A DNA stretch of 64,000 bases from Microbacterium sp. TPD7012 (GTDB lineage: Bacteria; Actinomycetota; Actinomycetes; Actinomycetales; Microbacteriaceae), in assembly GCF_003075395.1 (NCBI RefSeq), contig NZ_QDFV01000008.1, positions 62,059-126,058 of the forward strand, given 5' to 3'. Every line of letters begins with the position of its first letter. Within the stretch, counting starts at the first letter, position 1. The notes beneath the pieces are model-generated. The model had not been told where the DNA came from and made no database searches. It worked only from the letters and a program-made list of their open reading frames with translations. The translations under genes and the position numbers were made by a program. Shown here one piece after another: positions 1-8,789 of the stretch.

Positions 1-329
1 ACGACGAGGAGTCCGTCCCGGTCCTCGACACGGTCGACCTTCACCGGACGGATGACGGGGAGCGCATGCTCCTGCTCGTAGGCGGCGAAGTACGCGGGCA
101 CGGCGACGTTCGCACGTTCCTCGTCCCGGGGCGGAGCGACGTCGTCCGGGAGCTCGGCGACGCCGTGCACGTCGCGCATCGTCAGCGCATCCCAGCGGTG
201 CTGCCACGCTCCGCCCGGACGGTCGCCCGAGTCCAGGACGACGTGGGAGATCCCGAGGCGGGAGAGGTGGAACGACGACGAGAGGCCGGCCTGCCCTGCA
301 CCGATCACGAGGCTGTCGAGGATGCTCAC
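1..329 (-). CDS. FAD/NAD(P)-dependent oxidoreductase, N-terminal part (runs off the window)
   Basis: The first 109 codons of a flavoprotein whose remainder lies outside the window. The GTG start at 329 is followed by a dinucleotide-binding beta-alpha-beta fold, with GAGQAGLSSSFHL at about residues 9-21, then a D at the end of the second strand and the RPGGAW motif that follows in flavin monooxygenase or pyridine-nucleotide oxidoreductase families. The FAD-binding role follows from this fold. The substrate cannot be told because the second nucleotide-binding domain and active site are missing. GTG is preferred because the Rossmann strand begins three residues later. It is divergent from tRNA-Ala. 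Confidence 0.75.
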   Translation of the reverse strand, partial: MSILDSLVIGAGQAGLSSSFHLSRLGISHVVLDSGDRPGGAWQHRWDALTMRDVHGVAELPDDVAPPRDEERANVAVPAYFAAYEQEHALPVIRPVKVDRVEDRDGLLV

Positions 330-399
330 GATGTATCGAACGTCTTCGAGCACGTCGTTGTTCCGCCCCGCGACGACGCGCCCGGGAGGCCCGCCCCGA

Positions 400-430
400 T
401 TGGTGTTCGCGCGGATTCGTGTAGTACTCT
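400..430 (+). promoter_or_regulatory. Probable promoter of tRNA-Ala
   Basis: A TACTCT hexamer (425-430) lies 37 bases before the mature tRNA and fits an actinobacterial -10 box. TTGGTG at 400-405 is a possible -35 at a rather long 19-bp spacing. Read by eye; modest confidence. Confidence 0.4.
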
Positions 431-466
431 TTTCAAGTTGCTCCGGGAAGTTCGGAGCGGCGTTCT

Positions 467-539
467 GGGCCTGTGGCGCAGCTGGTAGCGCACCTGCATG
501 GCATGCAGGGGGTCGGGGGTTCGAGTCCCCCCAGGTCCA
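467..539 (+). tRNA. tRNA-Ala (anticodon GGC)
   Basis: A 73-nt cloverleaf. The acceptor arm GGGCCTG pairs with CAGGTCC and carries the G3:U70 wobble pair that identifies alanine tRNA. The anticodon stem CCTGC/GCAGG encloses the loop ATGGCAT, so the anticodon is GGC (500-502), reading GCC. The T arm has GTTCGAGTC. The discriminator base is A539 and CCA is not encoded. A strong hairpin terminator follows directly, so this is a single-gene unit. Confidence 0.97.
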
Positions 540-544
540 CAACG

Positions 545-570
545 AAAGCCCCCGGGTCACCGGGGGCTTT
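545..570 (+). terminator. Rho-independent terminator after tRNA-Ala
   Basis: Perfect 11-bp arms, AAAGCCCCCGG (545-555) and CCGGGGGCTTT (560-570), separated by four bases and followed by TCCC. It begins six bases after the tRNA. Confidence 0.85.
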
Positions 571-674
571 TCCCGTCTTAGCGCGCTGTGCGACCGCGGT
601 CAACCCGCTCTCTCGCACGTCGGGCGCGTTTTATCGTGACCGCATCCAGATCCGCCACGCGAAAGGATGCGATC

Positions 675-860
675 ATGTCCAACCCGATCCCGCCCGTCGT
701 CCCCTTCCCGGACGACGACACCCCCGACGGCGTCCCGACGAAGGAGGTCGACGGCGAGCAGGTGCCCGACACCGACATCGACGATGCGCTGGTCGACAGC
801 GCCGAGGCCGACCGCGTCGCCTCCGGGGCCGCCGATGACGACGAGGACGATCTGCCCTAG
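675..860 (+). CDS. Small acidic hypothetical protein (61 aa)
   Basis: Not assigned to a family. The ATG at 675 has a GAAAGGA ribosome site at 661-667, so it is preferred over in-frame starts further upstream. The protein opens with a proline-rich stretch (NPIPPVVPFPDDD) and then becomes strongly acidic, ending in a run of Asp/Glu before LP. No membrane segment or cysteine is present and it is probably largely disordered. Its TAG stop shares the palindrome CTAG (857-860) with the stop of the convergent Lrp gene, so the two genes overlap by four bases. Base composition matches the neighbours. Confidence 0.7.
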   Translation: MSNPIPPVVPFPDDDTPDGVPTKEVDGEQVPDTDIDDALVDSAEADRVASGAADDDEDDLP

Positions 861-1891
861 CCCTCGATCTCCGTCCCACCCGCCGAGGCGACCTGTGCGC
901 GCCACCAGGGCGTCTCGATGAAGCCGCGCTTCATGAAGACGAGCTCCATCGAGGCGTTCCAGCCGCGCACGCCCTTCAGGTGCGCGATCGTCCCGGTGAG
1001 GAAGTCGTGCAGCGTCTCCGTGCTCGGGAGGATGATCTCGCAGTAGAGCGAGTTCTCCTCCAGGGCGGCCGCGAGAAATCGGACGGACACGTGCTGCGCG
1101 AGCGTCTGGGCCACCGAAGCGATCCTCGACGGCTCCACCCGGAGGATGAGCAGGGTCTCGGCGCTCATCCCGAGCGCGGATGCCGGGACCATCGTCACGG
1201 TGGTGAGACAGCCCCCGTTGCGCATGCGCTCGTAGCGGCGGCGAACGCTGCTCTCGTTCATGTCGAGCTTCGCGCCGATCGAGAGGAACGACGCGCGGCC
1301 GTTGTGCCGCAGCTCCTCGACGATCGCACGGTCGGCGTCGTCGAAGTGCGTCGGGTCGCAGGTGTTCGGAGCAGGCATGTACGACTTCGGGTCGCTCGTC
1401 GCCTCGGCGTGGGCGTCGTACAGCTGGCGTCCCCAGTCGAAGCTCACCTTGTAGGTGTGCACCACCAGGTCGCTGCGCCACCGCTCGACGCCGGGGATGC
1501 CCTGGAGATCGGTGAGCACGTGCGCGTACGTCGCCGAGTCTCCGGGGATCACGACCTCGGCGAACACGTCGAACTTGCCCGTCACGAGGGTCACGAACCG
1601 CACGTACGGCGATCCGATCAGCTTCTGCGCGACGGCCAGCTGCGCACCGGGCGTGCAGTTGATCCGCACGAAGAAGGTCTCCACATGCCCCTCGCTGCCG
1701 AGCGTGGGCACGATCCCCACCTGCACGACGCCCTCCGACAGCAGCTGCTGGCCCCGACGGGTGACGGTCGATACGGATGCCCCGGCGAATTCGGCGATCG
1801 ACGTCCAGCTCGCTCGGCCGTCCTGCTGCAGGGCGACGACGATGCGGCGGTCGAGATCGCTGAACTCACGGCCGATATGGATGCTGCTCAT
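857..1891 (-). CDS. Lrp/AsnC-family regulator with duplicated HTH-AsnC units
   Basis: A DNA-binding regulator of 344 aa, about twice the usual 150-160 aa of an Lrp. It holds two consecutive units. The first HTH is at about residues 9-55 (FSDLDRRIVVALQQDGRASW onward) with an AsnC-type sensing domain to about 150. The second HTH is at about 180-225 (DADRAIVEELRHNGRASF) with a second sensing domain. Such tandem Lrps may act as built-in dimers; that is inference. The ATG at 1891 overlaps the stop of the upstream hydrolase as ATGA, so the gene is translationally coupled as the last gene of the peptide locus and is the likely local regulator. Confidence 0.88.
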   Translation of the reverse strand: MSSIHIGREFSDLDRRIVVALQQDGRASWTSIAEFAGASVSTVTRRGQQLLSEGVVQVGIVPTLGSEGHVETFFVRINCTPGAQLAVAQKLIGSPYVRFVTLVTGKFDVFAEVVIPGDSATYAHVLTDLQGIPGVERWRSDLVVHTYKVSFDWGRQLYDAHAEATSDPKSYMPAPNTCDPTHFDDADRAIVEELRHNGRASFLSIGAKLDMNESSVRRRYERMRNGGCLTTVTMVPASALGMSAETLLILRVEPSRIASVAQTLAQHVSVRFLAAALEENSLYCEIILPSTETLHDFLTGTIAHLKGVRGWNASMELVFMKRGFIETPWWRAQVASAGGTEIEG

Positions 1892-2790
1892 CGCGTCAGC
1901 GGCGGGTACACCCGGTGCAGGAACGTGCGCACGGTCTCGGTCCACGCCTCTGCCTCCTCGATCTGCGGGGAGTGACCCGACTTCTCGAACACCACCATCT
2001 CAGAGTCCGGGATGAGGTCGGCGATCACCTGGCTACACGATACTGGCGTGATCCAGTCGGTCCGGCCCACGGTGATGAGTGTCGGCACGGCGATCTCGGG
2101 AAGACGCGGCTTCAGGTCGTAGTTCGGCAGGTTCACCGAGAACGCATAGTTGTGGGCACGGTACCGGTACGGCGTCGCCTGGACCTTCCGCTCCACGGCA
2201 TCCGGGTCGTACACGAAGTCGTAGAGGGGCAGGATCTCGCGCCAGCAGTCCTTCAGGTCCTCGTCGTCGCGCACCTGGCCGACGTCGATGCGATCGAACT
2301 TCTCCATGTCGATCGTCACGCGATCGGACGCCAGGGCGTTCTCGCGTGCGAGGTGCGCATTGGAGTTGTCGGCCGAGGTGTCCCGCAGCACGATCGCCGC
2401 GACGCGGTCCGGGTAGCGCAGCGCATACTCCATCGTCATGAATCCGCCGTACGATCCACCGGCCATCACGATCTTCTCGGCCCCGATCCACTCGCGCAGA
2501 CCGTCGATGTCGGCCGCCCACTGCTCGTGGCTGTACGTGCCCTCCCCCTCGCTCTGCCCGCTCCCTCTGGCGTCGAAGACGACGACCCGGTACTCGTCGG
2601 CGAGACGGCCGAAGCTCGCACGCGGCTCCGCCCTGGAGCCGAGCCCGGGGGCGCCGTGGTGCGTGATGATGACCGGAGCACCTTCGGGACCGAGCACCTC
2701 GACCGCCAGATGGTTGCCGTTGATCTCGACCCATTCGTAGGCGCTCGTCGCCGCGGCGAACTCCGGGGAAACCGGCGGGGTGGATCTCAT
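1888..2790 (-). CDS. Alpha/beta hydrolase, proline iminopeptidase-like (S33)
   Basis: A 300-aa cytoplasmic hydrolase with no signal peptide. The nucleophile elbow GGSYGG puts Ser113 in the GxSxGG form usual for S33 prolyl aminopeptidases. The oxyanion HG lies in THHGAPGLGS (44-52). The acid is probably Asp245 (GRTDWITP) and the base His273 (KSGHSP). S33 enzymes release N-terminal proline from peptides, but esterases share this fold, so the substrate is an inference from the neighbouring peptidases and Dpp transporter. The ATG at 2790 has an AAAGAGGA ribosome site. It is followed with ATGA coupling by the Lrp gene. Confidence 0.82.
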   Translation of the reverse strand: MRSTPPVSPEFAAATSAYEWVEINGNHLAVEVLGPEGAPVIITHHGAPGLGSRAEPRASFGRLADEYRVVVFDARGSGQSEGEGTYSHEQWAADIDGLREWIGAEKIVMAGGSYGGFMTMEYALRYPDRVAAIVLRDTSADNSNAHLARENALASDRVTIDMEKFDRIDVGQVRDDEDLKDCWREILPLYDFVYDPDAVERKVQATPYRYRAHNYAFSVNLPNYDLKPRLPEIAVPTLITVGRTDWITPVSCSQVIADLIPDSEMVVFEKSGHSPQIEEAEAWTETVRTFLHRVYPPLTR

Positions 2791-2818
2791 GTCGTCCTCT
2801 TTCTCGAGATCGGGTGCG

Positions 2819-3997
2819 TCAGAGCGCGATGGTGCAGTCGTCGAGACCGCGGGGGAAGGTCGTGAGCGCCTCGGCGCCGTCGTCGGTCACGAGCATGCTG
2901 TCGCTGATGCGGTAGCCGGCATGGCCGGGCACGTAGATGCCCGGCTCGTTCGACACCACCATGCCCGCCTCGAGCAGGGTCGCATCGCCGTCCTCCAGCC
3001 ACGGCGCCTCGTGCATGCCGAGGCCGATGCCGTGCCCCTGACGGTGCCGGATGAACTCGCCGAGACCCGCCTCGCGGATCACGTCGAGGCAGAGCCGATT
3101 CGCCTCGCGGCATTCGAGCCCCGCACGGATCGTCTCCCGGCCCAGCTGCTGCGCCGCGTGGATCGTGTCGTGGTAGCGCCGCTGCTCGACCGTCGGCTCG
3201 CCGAGCACGAAGGTCCGCTCCCCCTCGATGAAGCGTCCGCCGACCGCGCACCCGAGCGACAGCATGAACGTGTCCCCCGACTTCAGCCGGTTGACGGACG
3301 GCAGACCGTGCGGGAAAGCGGAGTTCGCCCCGGAGTAGACCAGTCCGCCCGCGAGCAGCGAGGCGACGACCACGTTGCGGTGCTCCGCGTACATCAGCGC
3401 GGTCCCGGCCGAGGTCACGTGACGCTCGACCTCGGTCTCGGTGGGGAGGTCGCCGCCGGCGGCGACCGCGTCGCTCACGAGCTGCACGCCGGCCTCCAGC
3501 ATCCGGTCGGTGATGCGCGCGGCCTCGCGGTGCAGGACGACCTCCTCGGGGAACTTCACGTACCGGGCGCGGGCGAGCAGGTCAGACCCGACGAGCTCCG
3601 CACCGCTCATCGCCGCCCGTGCCGCCGAGAGGCGCTGGTAGGGCATGGTCGAGGCGAAGCCGACCCGGCCCCGCGGCGCCACCGCGTTCGCGAGCACCTC
3701 GAACGGCGAGACGACCCCCGGGAACTCGAAGAATGCGACCAGCTCCGCGCGCGCCGACTGCGACTGCGCGTACTCCCGCTCGAGCTCCGGCAGGAGCATC
3801 ACCACGCGCCCGCCGGCCTCGATCCAGATCGCCACCGGACGCTCCGACGGGTGGTGGAAGAACCCGGTGAGGTACGCGATGTCCTCGGGGTGGTCGGTGA
3901 GGAAGGCATCGAAGCCCTCTTCGGCCATGCGGTCGCGCACACGGGCCTGCACCCGGTCGAAGAACGCGGGGTCGAGACGCTGGTCGAACTCGGTCAT
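2819..3997 (-). CDS. M24 (pita-bread) family protein, Xaa-Pro peptidase-like but with altered metal site
   Basis: A 392-aa protein with an N-terminal creatinase-like domain (about 1-150) and a C-terminal pita-bread domain. GHGIGLGMHE (321-330) and NEPGIY (350-355) are the family hallmarks. In canonical metallopeptidases five ligands (D, D, H, E, E) bind two metals. Here the first Asp position is Ser247 (MLSLGC), the second is Glu258 (IEGERT) and the last Glu is Ser365 (RISDSM); only His322 and Glu351 remain. Creatinase, a metal-free member that cleaves a C-N bond, has comparable losses and also ends near FP-x-G. It could therefore be a creatinase-like amidohydrolase or a relic peptidase. It stands nine bases upstream of the permease genes, within the same operon. 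Confidence 0.8.
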   Translation of the reverse strand: MTEFDQRLDPAFFDRVQARVRDRMAEEGFDAFLTDHPEDIAYLTGFFHHPSERPVAIWIEAGGRVVMLLPELEREYAQSQSARAELVAFFEFPGVVSPFEVLANAVAPRGRVGFASTMPYQRLSAARAAMSGAELVGSDLLARARYVKFPEEVVLHREAARITDRMLEAGVQLVSDAVAAGGDLPTETEVERHVTSAGTALMYAEHRNVVVASLLAGGLVYSGANSAFPHGLPSVNRLKSGDTFMLSLGCAVGGRFIEGERTFVLGEPTVEQRRYHDTIHAAQQLGRETIRAGLECREANRLCLDVIREAGLGEFIRHRQGHGIGLGMHEAPWLEDGDATLLEAGMVVSNEPGIYVPGHAGYRISDSMLVTDDGAEALTTFPRGLDDCTIAL

Positions 3998-4006
3998 GTC
4001 GGTCTC

Positions 4007-4906
4007 CTAGCGGGCGAGATGGCGCGGATTGCGCGCGTCGTTGTAGGCGATCGACAGCAGTGTCGCCGAGAGCACGAGGATGAGGATCGCGATCGACGGG
4101 AAGAGCGTCAGCCACCAGGCGCTCACCATCGCACCGGCCTGCTGCGCCTCATAGAGGATGCGCCCCCACGACCAGGTGGTCGGATCCCCGAGCCCGAGGA
4201 ACGCGAGGCCCGCGGCGGAGAGCACGGCACGAGACGCCGTCACCACGACCGAGACGACCACGACCGGGGTGACGGCAGGGAGGACGTGCCGCGAGATGAT
4301 CCAGAGCGGAGAGGTCGTCATGAGCCGCGAGGCGTCGACGTACGGGAGGCCGACCACGGTGAGCGCCTGGGAGCGCACGAGCCGCGTGACCTCAGGCCAC
4401 GAGAACGCCGCGACGACGAAGATGATCGTCGAGGTGCTGGGCCCCACGAGGGCGGCGATCAGGATCATGAGCGGCAGCACGGGCAGCGAGAGCGTCATGT
4501 CGACGATCACGCTGATGATGCTGTCGAGCTTGCGGAAGTAGGCGCCGATCACGGCGATGATCGTGCCGAACACGATTGCGATCACAGAGGCCGCGACGGC
4601 GACGAGCACGCTCTGCTGGGTGCCCCAGATCACCTCGGCGAACACGTCGCGACCGAGCGCGTCGGTCCCGAACCAGTGGTCGCCGCTCGGCGGGCGCAGC
4701 ACGTCGGGTCCGTAGCTGGCCGGATACGGTGCGATGAGCGGCGCCGCCAGCGCGATGATCACGAGCAGGATCAGCAGCCCCAGCGAGATCATGCCGAGCG
4801 GATCGCGGCGGAACGCCCGCCAGGTGTGCGCACCGGCGCGCTCGCTGCCGACGGCGGCGGGCTCGCTCGGGGCGAGAGGGACGGACGAAGGGAGCGGCGC
4901 GGTCAT
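4007..4906 (-). CDS. ABC transporter permease, DppC/OppC type
   Basis: A 299-aa inner-membrane permease of the peptide/nickel family. It has a hydrophilic Pro/Ala/Ser-rich N-terminus (about 35 residues), a first membrane helix (IISLGLLILLVIIALAAPLI), the DppC-type periplasmic loop with HWFGTDALGRDVF, and about five further helices. The cytoplasmic EAA-type coupling loop lies around GLPYVDASRLMTTSPLWIIS. The ATG at 4906 overlaps the stop of the upstream DppB-type gene (ATGA), so the two subunits are co-translated. It pairs with the DppB-like subunit and the divergent fused ATPase at 8883-10550. The substrate is probably di- or oligopeptides, inferred from the peptidase neighbours. Confidence 0.92.
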   Translation of the reverse strand: MTAPLPSSVPLAPSEPAAVGSERAGAHTWRAFRRDPLGMISLGLLILLVIIALAAPLIAPYPASYGPDVLRPPSGDHWFGTDALGRDVFAEVIWGTQQSVLVAVAASVIAIVFGTIIAVIGAYFRKLDSIISVIVDMTLSLPVLPLMILIAALVGPSTSTIIFVVAAFSWPEVTRLVRSQALTVVGLPYVDASRLMTTSPLWIISRHVLPAVTPVVVVSVVVTASRAVLSAAGLAFLGLGDPTTWSWGRILYEAQQAGAMVSAWWLTLFPSIAILILVLSATLLSIAYNDARNPRHLAR

Positions 4907-5865
4907 GAGGTCTTCACTCTCGGGTCCAGGTAGCCGTAGATGATGTCGGTGGCGGTGTTCGCGACCACGACTGTGGTGGCGAGCATCAGGAACGCGCCCT
5001 GCAGCACCGGGAAGTCGAGCTGCGTGACAGCCTCGTAGATGCCGCGCCCGATGCCCGGGTAGGCGAACACCGTCTCGGTCAGCACCGCCCCGCCGACGAG
5101 GAAGCCGAGCTGCAGGCCGATCAGCGTGGTCGTCGGCAGCAGCGCGTTGCGGAGCGCGTGCTTCCACAGGATGCGCCGACCGCGGAGCCCGTTGGCCTTC
5201 GCGAGCAGGATGTAGTCCTCTCCGAGCGTCTCGATGAGCGTCGAGCGCATCGTGAGCACGTAGGACCCGACCTGGATGAGCATGAGCGAGACGGCGGGGA
5301 GCACCAGGTGCTGGGCGACGCTGAGGTACCACTCGATGCCGTAGGTGTTGTTCGTGTACGCGCCGCCGATCGGGAACCAGCCGAGGTTCAGCCCGAAGAC
5401 GAACAGGAGCAGGATCGCGACGCTCGGCACGAACAGGGACTGGCCCGTGACCCCGACGATCTGCACCGCCCGGTCGATGAATCGTCCCTTGTGCGAGGCG
5501 GCAGCGACCCCCAGCGGGATGCCGATGATGATCGTCAGCGCCAGGGCGGTGAGCGTCAGCAGCAGCGTCCAGGGCAGCCGCTGCAGGAGCACGTCGAGCA
5601 CGGGGATGGACTGCGTGAACGAGATGCCGAGGTTCCCCTGCACCAGCTGCCACATGTAGAGGCCGTACTGCACGATCAGGGGCTGGTCGAGCCCGTACTG
5701 CTCGAGGATGGTCGCCCGGATGTCGTCCGTCATGTTCGGGCTCGCCAGCGCCAGGGCCGGATCACCGGGAAGCAGCCGCAGGAGCAGGAACGTCACGGTC
5801 ACGGCGAACCAGATCGTGAGCAGACCTCGACCTGCGCGACGGAGAATGAACGATGCTCGGGACAC
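4903..5865 (-). CDS. ABC transporter permease, DppB/OppB type
   Basis: A 320-aa permease with six predicted membrane helices. It opens with a helix after the RRAGRGLL motif, followed by LLPGDPALAL, the DppB signature that introduces the long periplasmic segment. The EAA-like coupling loop is near YILLAKANGLRGRRILWKHA, with the conserved A-x-G-L and HALRNALLP pattern. The C-terminus ends in YGYLDPRVKTS, a typical D-P-R-V ending. It lies 31 bases downstream of the binding-protein gene and overlaps the DppC partner by four bases. Confidence 0.93.
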   Translation of the reverse strand: MSRASFILRRAGRGLLTIWFAVTVTFLLLRLLPGDPALALASPNMTDDIRATILEQYGLDQPLIVQYGLYMWQLVQGNLGISFTQSIPVLDVLLQRLPWTLLLTLTALALTIIIGIPLGVAAASHKGRFIDRAVQIVGVTGQSLFVPSVAILLLFVFGLNLGWFPIGGAYTNNTYGIEWYLSVAQHLVLPAVSLMLIQVGSYVLTMRSTLIETLGEDYILLAKANGLRGRRILWKHALRNALLPTTTLIGLQLGFLVGGAVLTETVFAYPGIGRGIYEAVTQLDFPVLQGAFLMLATTVVVANTATDIIYGYLDPRVKTS

Positions 5866-5896
5866 CCGGGCGACCTTCCTCGAGATTTCAGTGGTG

Positions 5897-7516
5897 TTAT
5901 TCGACCGGGTGCGCGCTCGCGAGCGAGAGCGGGTTCACGATCGAGAGCAGCTCGCTCGGCTTCGAGATGAAGCCGGCCCACTCGTCGCTGGCGGCGAAGA
6001 ACAGGTTCTGCGTGTACATGATGTTGTCGTAGACCTGCTCGTGCACGATCTTGTTCGCGTCGCGCATGATCGAGATCTTCTCGTCCTCGTCGAAGGTGAC
6101 CATGCCCTCTTCGATCAGGGCGTTCAGATCGGGGTCGTCGACGTGCGTGTAGTTGATCGCTCCGCCCGGCAGGTACGACAGGGCGAAGTTCGTCACCGGG
6201 TCGTCCATGATGGCGAAGTTGCCCGCATAGATGTCGTAGTCCCCTTCGCTGGTCATCGAGAGGTACGTGTTCCGCTCGGTGCCCTGGAGCTCGATCGTGA
6301 TGCCGGCCTCCGCCGCGCTGTCCTTCACCATCTGCGCCCACTGGCTCGTGACGCTGTCCTGCAGGGAGTAGATCAGGCGGAACGACACCGGGAAGTTGCC
6401 ACTGGCGTCGGCCGTGTAGCCGGCGTCCTCCATGAGGGAACGCGACTTCTCGGGGTCGAACTCGTACTCCTTCACCGAGTCGTCGTAGTACTTCGCGAGC
6501 ACCGGCATCAGCGCGCTGGAGCCGGTCGAGACGGCCTGATCCTGCAGCACCACCGTCCGGATCGCGTCGTAGTCCACGGCATGGGCGAGCGCCTGACGGA
6601 CCTCGGTCTTCGCGAGGTCCGGCTTCTCCATGTTGTACACGAGGTGCGCGTAGCCGAGACCCGCCGCCTCGATGACCTGCAGCCCGTCGGTGCTGCTGAG
6701 CTGCTCGACCTGCGCGGGCGGAAGCGCGTTCGCGATCACGTCGATCTCGCCGCTCTGCAGTGCGAGGATCTCGGTGTTCACGTCGGGATACACGCGGTAG
6801 ACGACCTCGGCGGGACCGGGGACGCCGCCCTCGACGAGCGGGTAGTCCTCGACACGCTCGAGCGTGTAGTGCTGGCCGACCTGGAAGTCGCTCAGCACGA
6901 ACGGGCCCATGCCGACCCAGCCGCCGTCGCTGCCGTCGTTCGCGAACTCGGCGATCGAGCCCTTCGGGTCGAACACGTGCTTCGGAACCACGACGCCCCA
7001 GAACCCGATCTCCTCGATGATCGACGAGTCCGGCTGGGTGAGCGTGAGCTCGACGCGGGTGTCCGAGACCGCGGTCGCGGTGTCGAGGTTGCCCAGCTGC
7101 CCGAAGAACGTGCCCGGTGCCTGATCGCGCTTGACCGCGTTCAGTGTCCAGGCGACATCCTCGGCGGTCAACGGCTCGCCGTCGCTCCAGGTGAGATCGT
7201 CGCGGATCTCGTAGAACCCGGTCGTGTCGTCCACGTAGCCCCAGTCGGTGGCCACGTGGGCCTCCTTGGTGCCGTCCTCGCTGATGCTCAGCAGGTGCGG
7301 ATACATCAGGTTCGTTATCCACGAGTCGGTCCGGCTGTTGCCGAGCACCGGGTTGAAGTTGACGACGTCCGTCGTCGTGCCGATGCTGAGCGTCTCATCG
7401 CTCGGACCGGTGCTCCCCGATGTCTCGCCAGGCTCCGGAGCCGTGGGGGCGCACGCGGCGAGGCCGACGGCGAGAGCCGCGGCGGCGCCGAGTGCGAGGT
7501 ACTTGCTGTGCTTCAT
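5897..7516 (-). CDS. ABC transporter substrate-binding lipoprotein, family 5 (peptide type)
   Basis: A 539-aa extracytoplasmic solute receptor. The signal peptide (MKHSKYLALGAAAALAVG) runs into a lipobox LAAC with Cys at about 23, so it should be lipid-anchored on the outside of the membrane. The mature part follows the SBP_bac_5 plan, with YEIRDDLTWSDGEPLTAEDV near residue 105. The ATG at 7516 overlaps the last base of the dipeptidase stop (TGATG), giving tight coupling. Family 5 proteins bind oligopeptides, nickel-metallophores or related amides. The flanking peptidases favour peptides, but the ligand is not readable from sequence. Confidence 0.93.
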   Translation of the reverse strand: MKHSKYLALGAAAALAVGLAACAPTAPEPGETSGSTGPSDETLSIGTTTDVVNFNPVLGNSRTDSWITNLMYPHLLSISEDGTKEAHVATDWGYVDDTTGFYEIRDDLTWSDGEPLTAEDVAWTLNAVKRDQAPGTFFGQLGNLDTATAVSDTRVELTLTQPDSSIIEEIGFWGVVVPKHVFDPKGSIAEFANDGSDGGWVGMGPFVLSDFQVGQHYTLERVEDYPLVEGGVPGPAEVVYRVYPDVNTEILALQSGEIDVIANALPPAQVEQLSSTDGLQVIEAAGLGYAHLVYNMEKPDLAKTEVRQALAHAVDYDAIRTVVLQDQAVSTGSSALMPVLAKYYDDSVKEYEFDPEKSRSLMEDAGYTADASGNFPVSFRLIYSLQDSVTSQWAQMVKDSAAEAGITIELQGTERNTYLSMTSEGDYDIYAGNFAIMDDPVTNFALSYLPGGAINYTHVDDPDLNALIEEGMVTFDEDEKISIMRDANKIVHEQVYDNIMYTQNLFFAASDEWAGFISKPSELLSIVNPLSLASAHPVE

Positions 7517-8724
7517 CAGACCCAAACCTCCTCGAGTACGCGCATGGTGTTCCCCCCGACGACGGCGCGGATCTCGTCGTCGGAGTAGTCGTGCTTCACA
7601 AGCCAGCCGATGATGTTGTAGAACGCCTCGGCCGGGTTCTCGATGCCGTCGACGTACGGCTGCTTCTCGTATTCGACGTTGGCGTGCGCCTGGCCGAGCG
7701 AGAGGTTCGACGAGAAGGCGTCGTGCAGGCCGACGTGGTCGCCGAACAGGGTGTCGGGACCGAAGCTCACGTGATCGAGTCCCACCAGGTCGACGCAGTA
7801 CTGGAAGTGATCCATCACGGATTCCAGCGAGTGCTTCGGATGCTGCGGCGAGATGGTCGTGTGCGGCGCCGCCTCGATGCCGATCACGCCGCCGCGCTTC
7901 GCGCACTGGATGATCGTCTCGTCGGTCTTCATGCGGTTGGTCGGCCAGAGGCCGCGCGCACCGGCGTGCGTGATGAACACCGGCTTCTGCGAGTGCGCGA
8001 TCACATCGAGGCACGTCTGGTCGCCGGAGTGCGAGATGTCGATCGCGATGCCGAGCTTGTTCATGCGCTCGACGGCGCGCTCGCCGAAGTACGTCAGGCC
8101 GCCGTCGCCGCGCTCCTTGAGGCCGCCGCCCAGCATGTTGGCCTCCGAGTAGGCGATGCCCATCTGCCGCACGCCGAAGCCGTAGAGCACGTCGAGCCGG
8201 TCGACCTCGTTCTCGATCATGGTCGACGCCTCGAGCGCGAAGATGTGGGCGACGCGCCCGGTCTCCGCCGCGTACCGGATGTCCTTGATGGACTCGGCCT
8301 TGATGACGAAGTCCTGGTGCGCGAGGTCGGCCATGCGCACGCCGAGGTCGAACAGCACGTCCTGGTACTTCCAGCCGGCGTCGCTGGAGATGCAGCAGGT
8401 GCCGTCCATGCCGTTGTCGAAGACGGCGGTCAGACCCGAGCGGGCCAGACCCTGGTAGCCGGTGGGTTCGCGGCCCTGACGGATGTGGTCGCGGAGCTCA
8501 CCCATGTCCTCCGGGAACACCTGCACGTGCTCGTGCAGCGAGATGACGGTCTCCTCGCGCAACAGGCGCTCGGTGCGCTCCTTCTGCGAGTCGCTGAGCT
8601 CGAGACCCTCGTACGCCGGCACGCGGCCGATCTGCTTCGCGTAGCGGAACTCGCGGTAGTCCTTGCCCGCCTCGAGGTAGTCGTAGGCGGTGTAGCCGCT
8701 GTAGCGGTCTGCTTCTTCGAGCAC
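7516..8724 (-). CDS. Membrane dipeptidase-like protein (M19 family)
   Basis: A 402-aa TIM-barrel metallohydrolase of the renal dipeptidase family, whose members hydrolyse dipeptides, including those with D-residues. Family features are GIDISHSGDQT and ITHAGARGLWPTNRM in the middle, providing the His ligands, and SFGPDTLFGDHVG near the C-terminus. The N-terminal metal motif reads HEHVQ (64-68) rather than the usual H-x-D form, so metal binding may differ. The GTG at 8724 is chosen because GGAGCG lies seven bases before it and homology-like sequence starts there. No signal peptide is evident, so action on imported peptides inside the cell is likely. It is the first gene of the leftward operon. 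Confidence 0.85.
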   Translation of the reverse strand: MLEEADRYSGYTAYDYLEAGKDYREFRYAKQIGRVPAYEGLELSDSQKERTERLLREETVISLHEHVQVFPEDMGELRDHIRQGREPTGYQGLARSGLTAVFDNGMDGTCCISSDAGWKYQDVLFDLGVRMADLAHQDFVIKAESIKDIRYAAETGRVAHIFALEASTMIENEVDRLDVLYGFGVRQMGIAYSEANMLGGGLKERGDGGLTYFGERAVERMNKLGIAIDISHSGDQTCLDVIAHSQKPVFITHAGARGLWPTNRMKTDETIIQCAKRGGVIGIEAAPHTTISPQHPKHSLESVMDHFQYCVDLVGLDHVSFGPDTLFGDHVGLHDAFSSNLSLGQAHANVEYEKQPYVDGIENPAEAFYNIIGWLVKHDYSDDEIRAVVGGNTMRVLEEVWV

Positions 8725-8789
8725 GAATGCGCTCCTTCGGTTCGGTTGTGCGGATGCCTCTCCCGATCGACGAGTGGGAGATTTCCTCG

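Noticed and set aside
2780..4933. A 717-codon open frame on the plus strand opposite the hydrolase, M24 and permease genes
   Set aside because: Its product is Arg/His/Asp-rich low-complexity sequence typical of the antisense strand of high-GC genes. The minus-strand genes have clear family motifs.
5708..7588. A 626-codon plus-strand frame opposite the first binding-protein gene
   Set aside because: No recognisable motif; the lipoprotein signal and SBP motifs are on the other strand.
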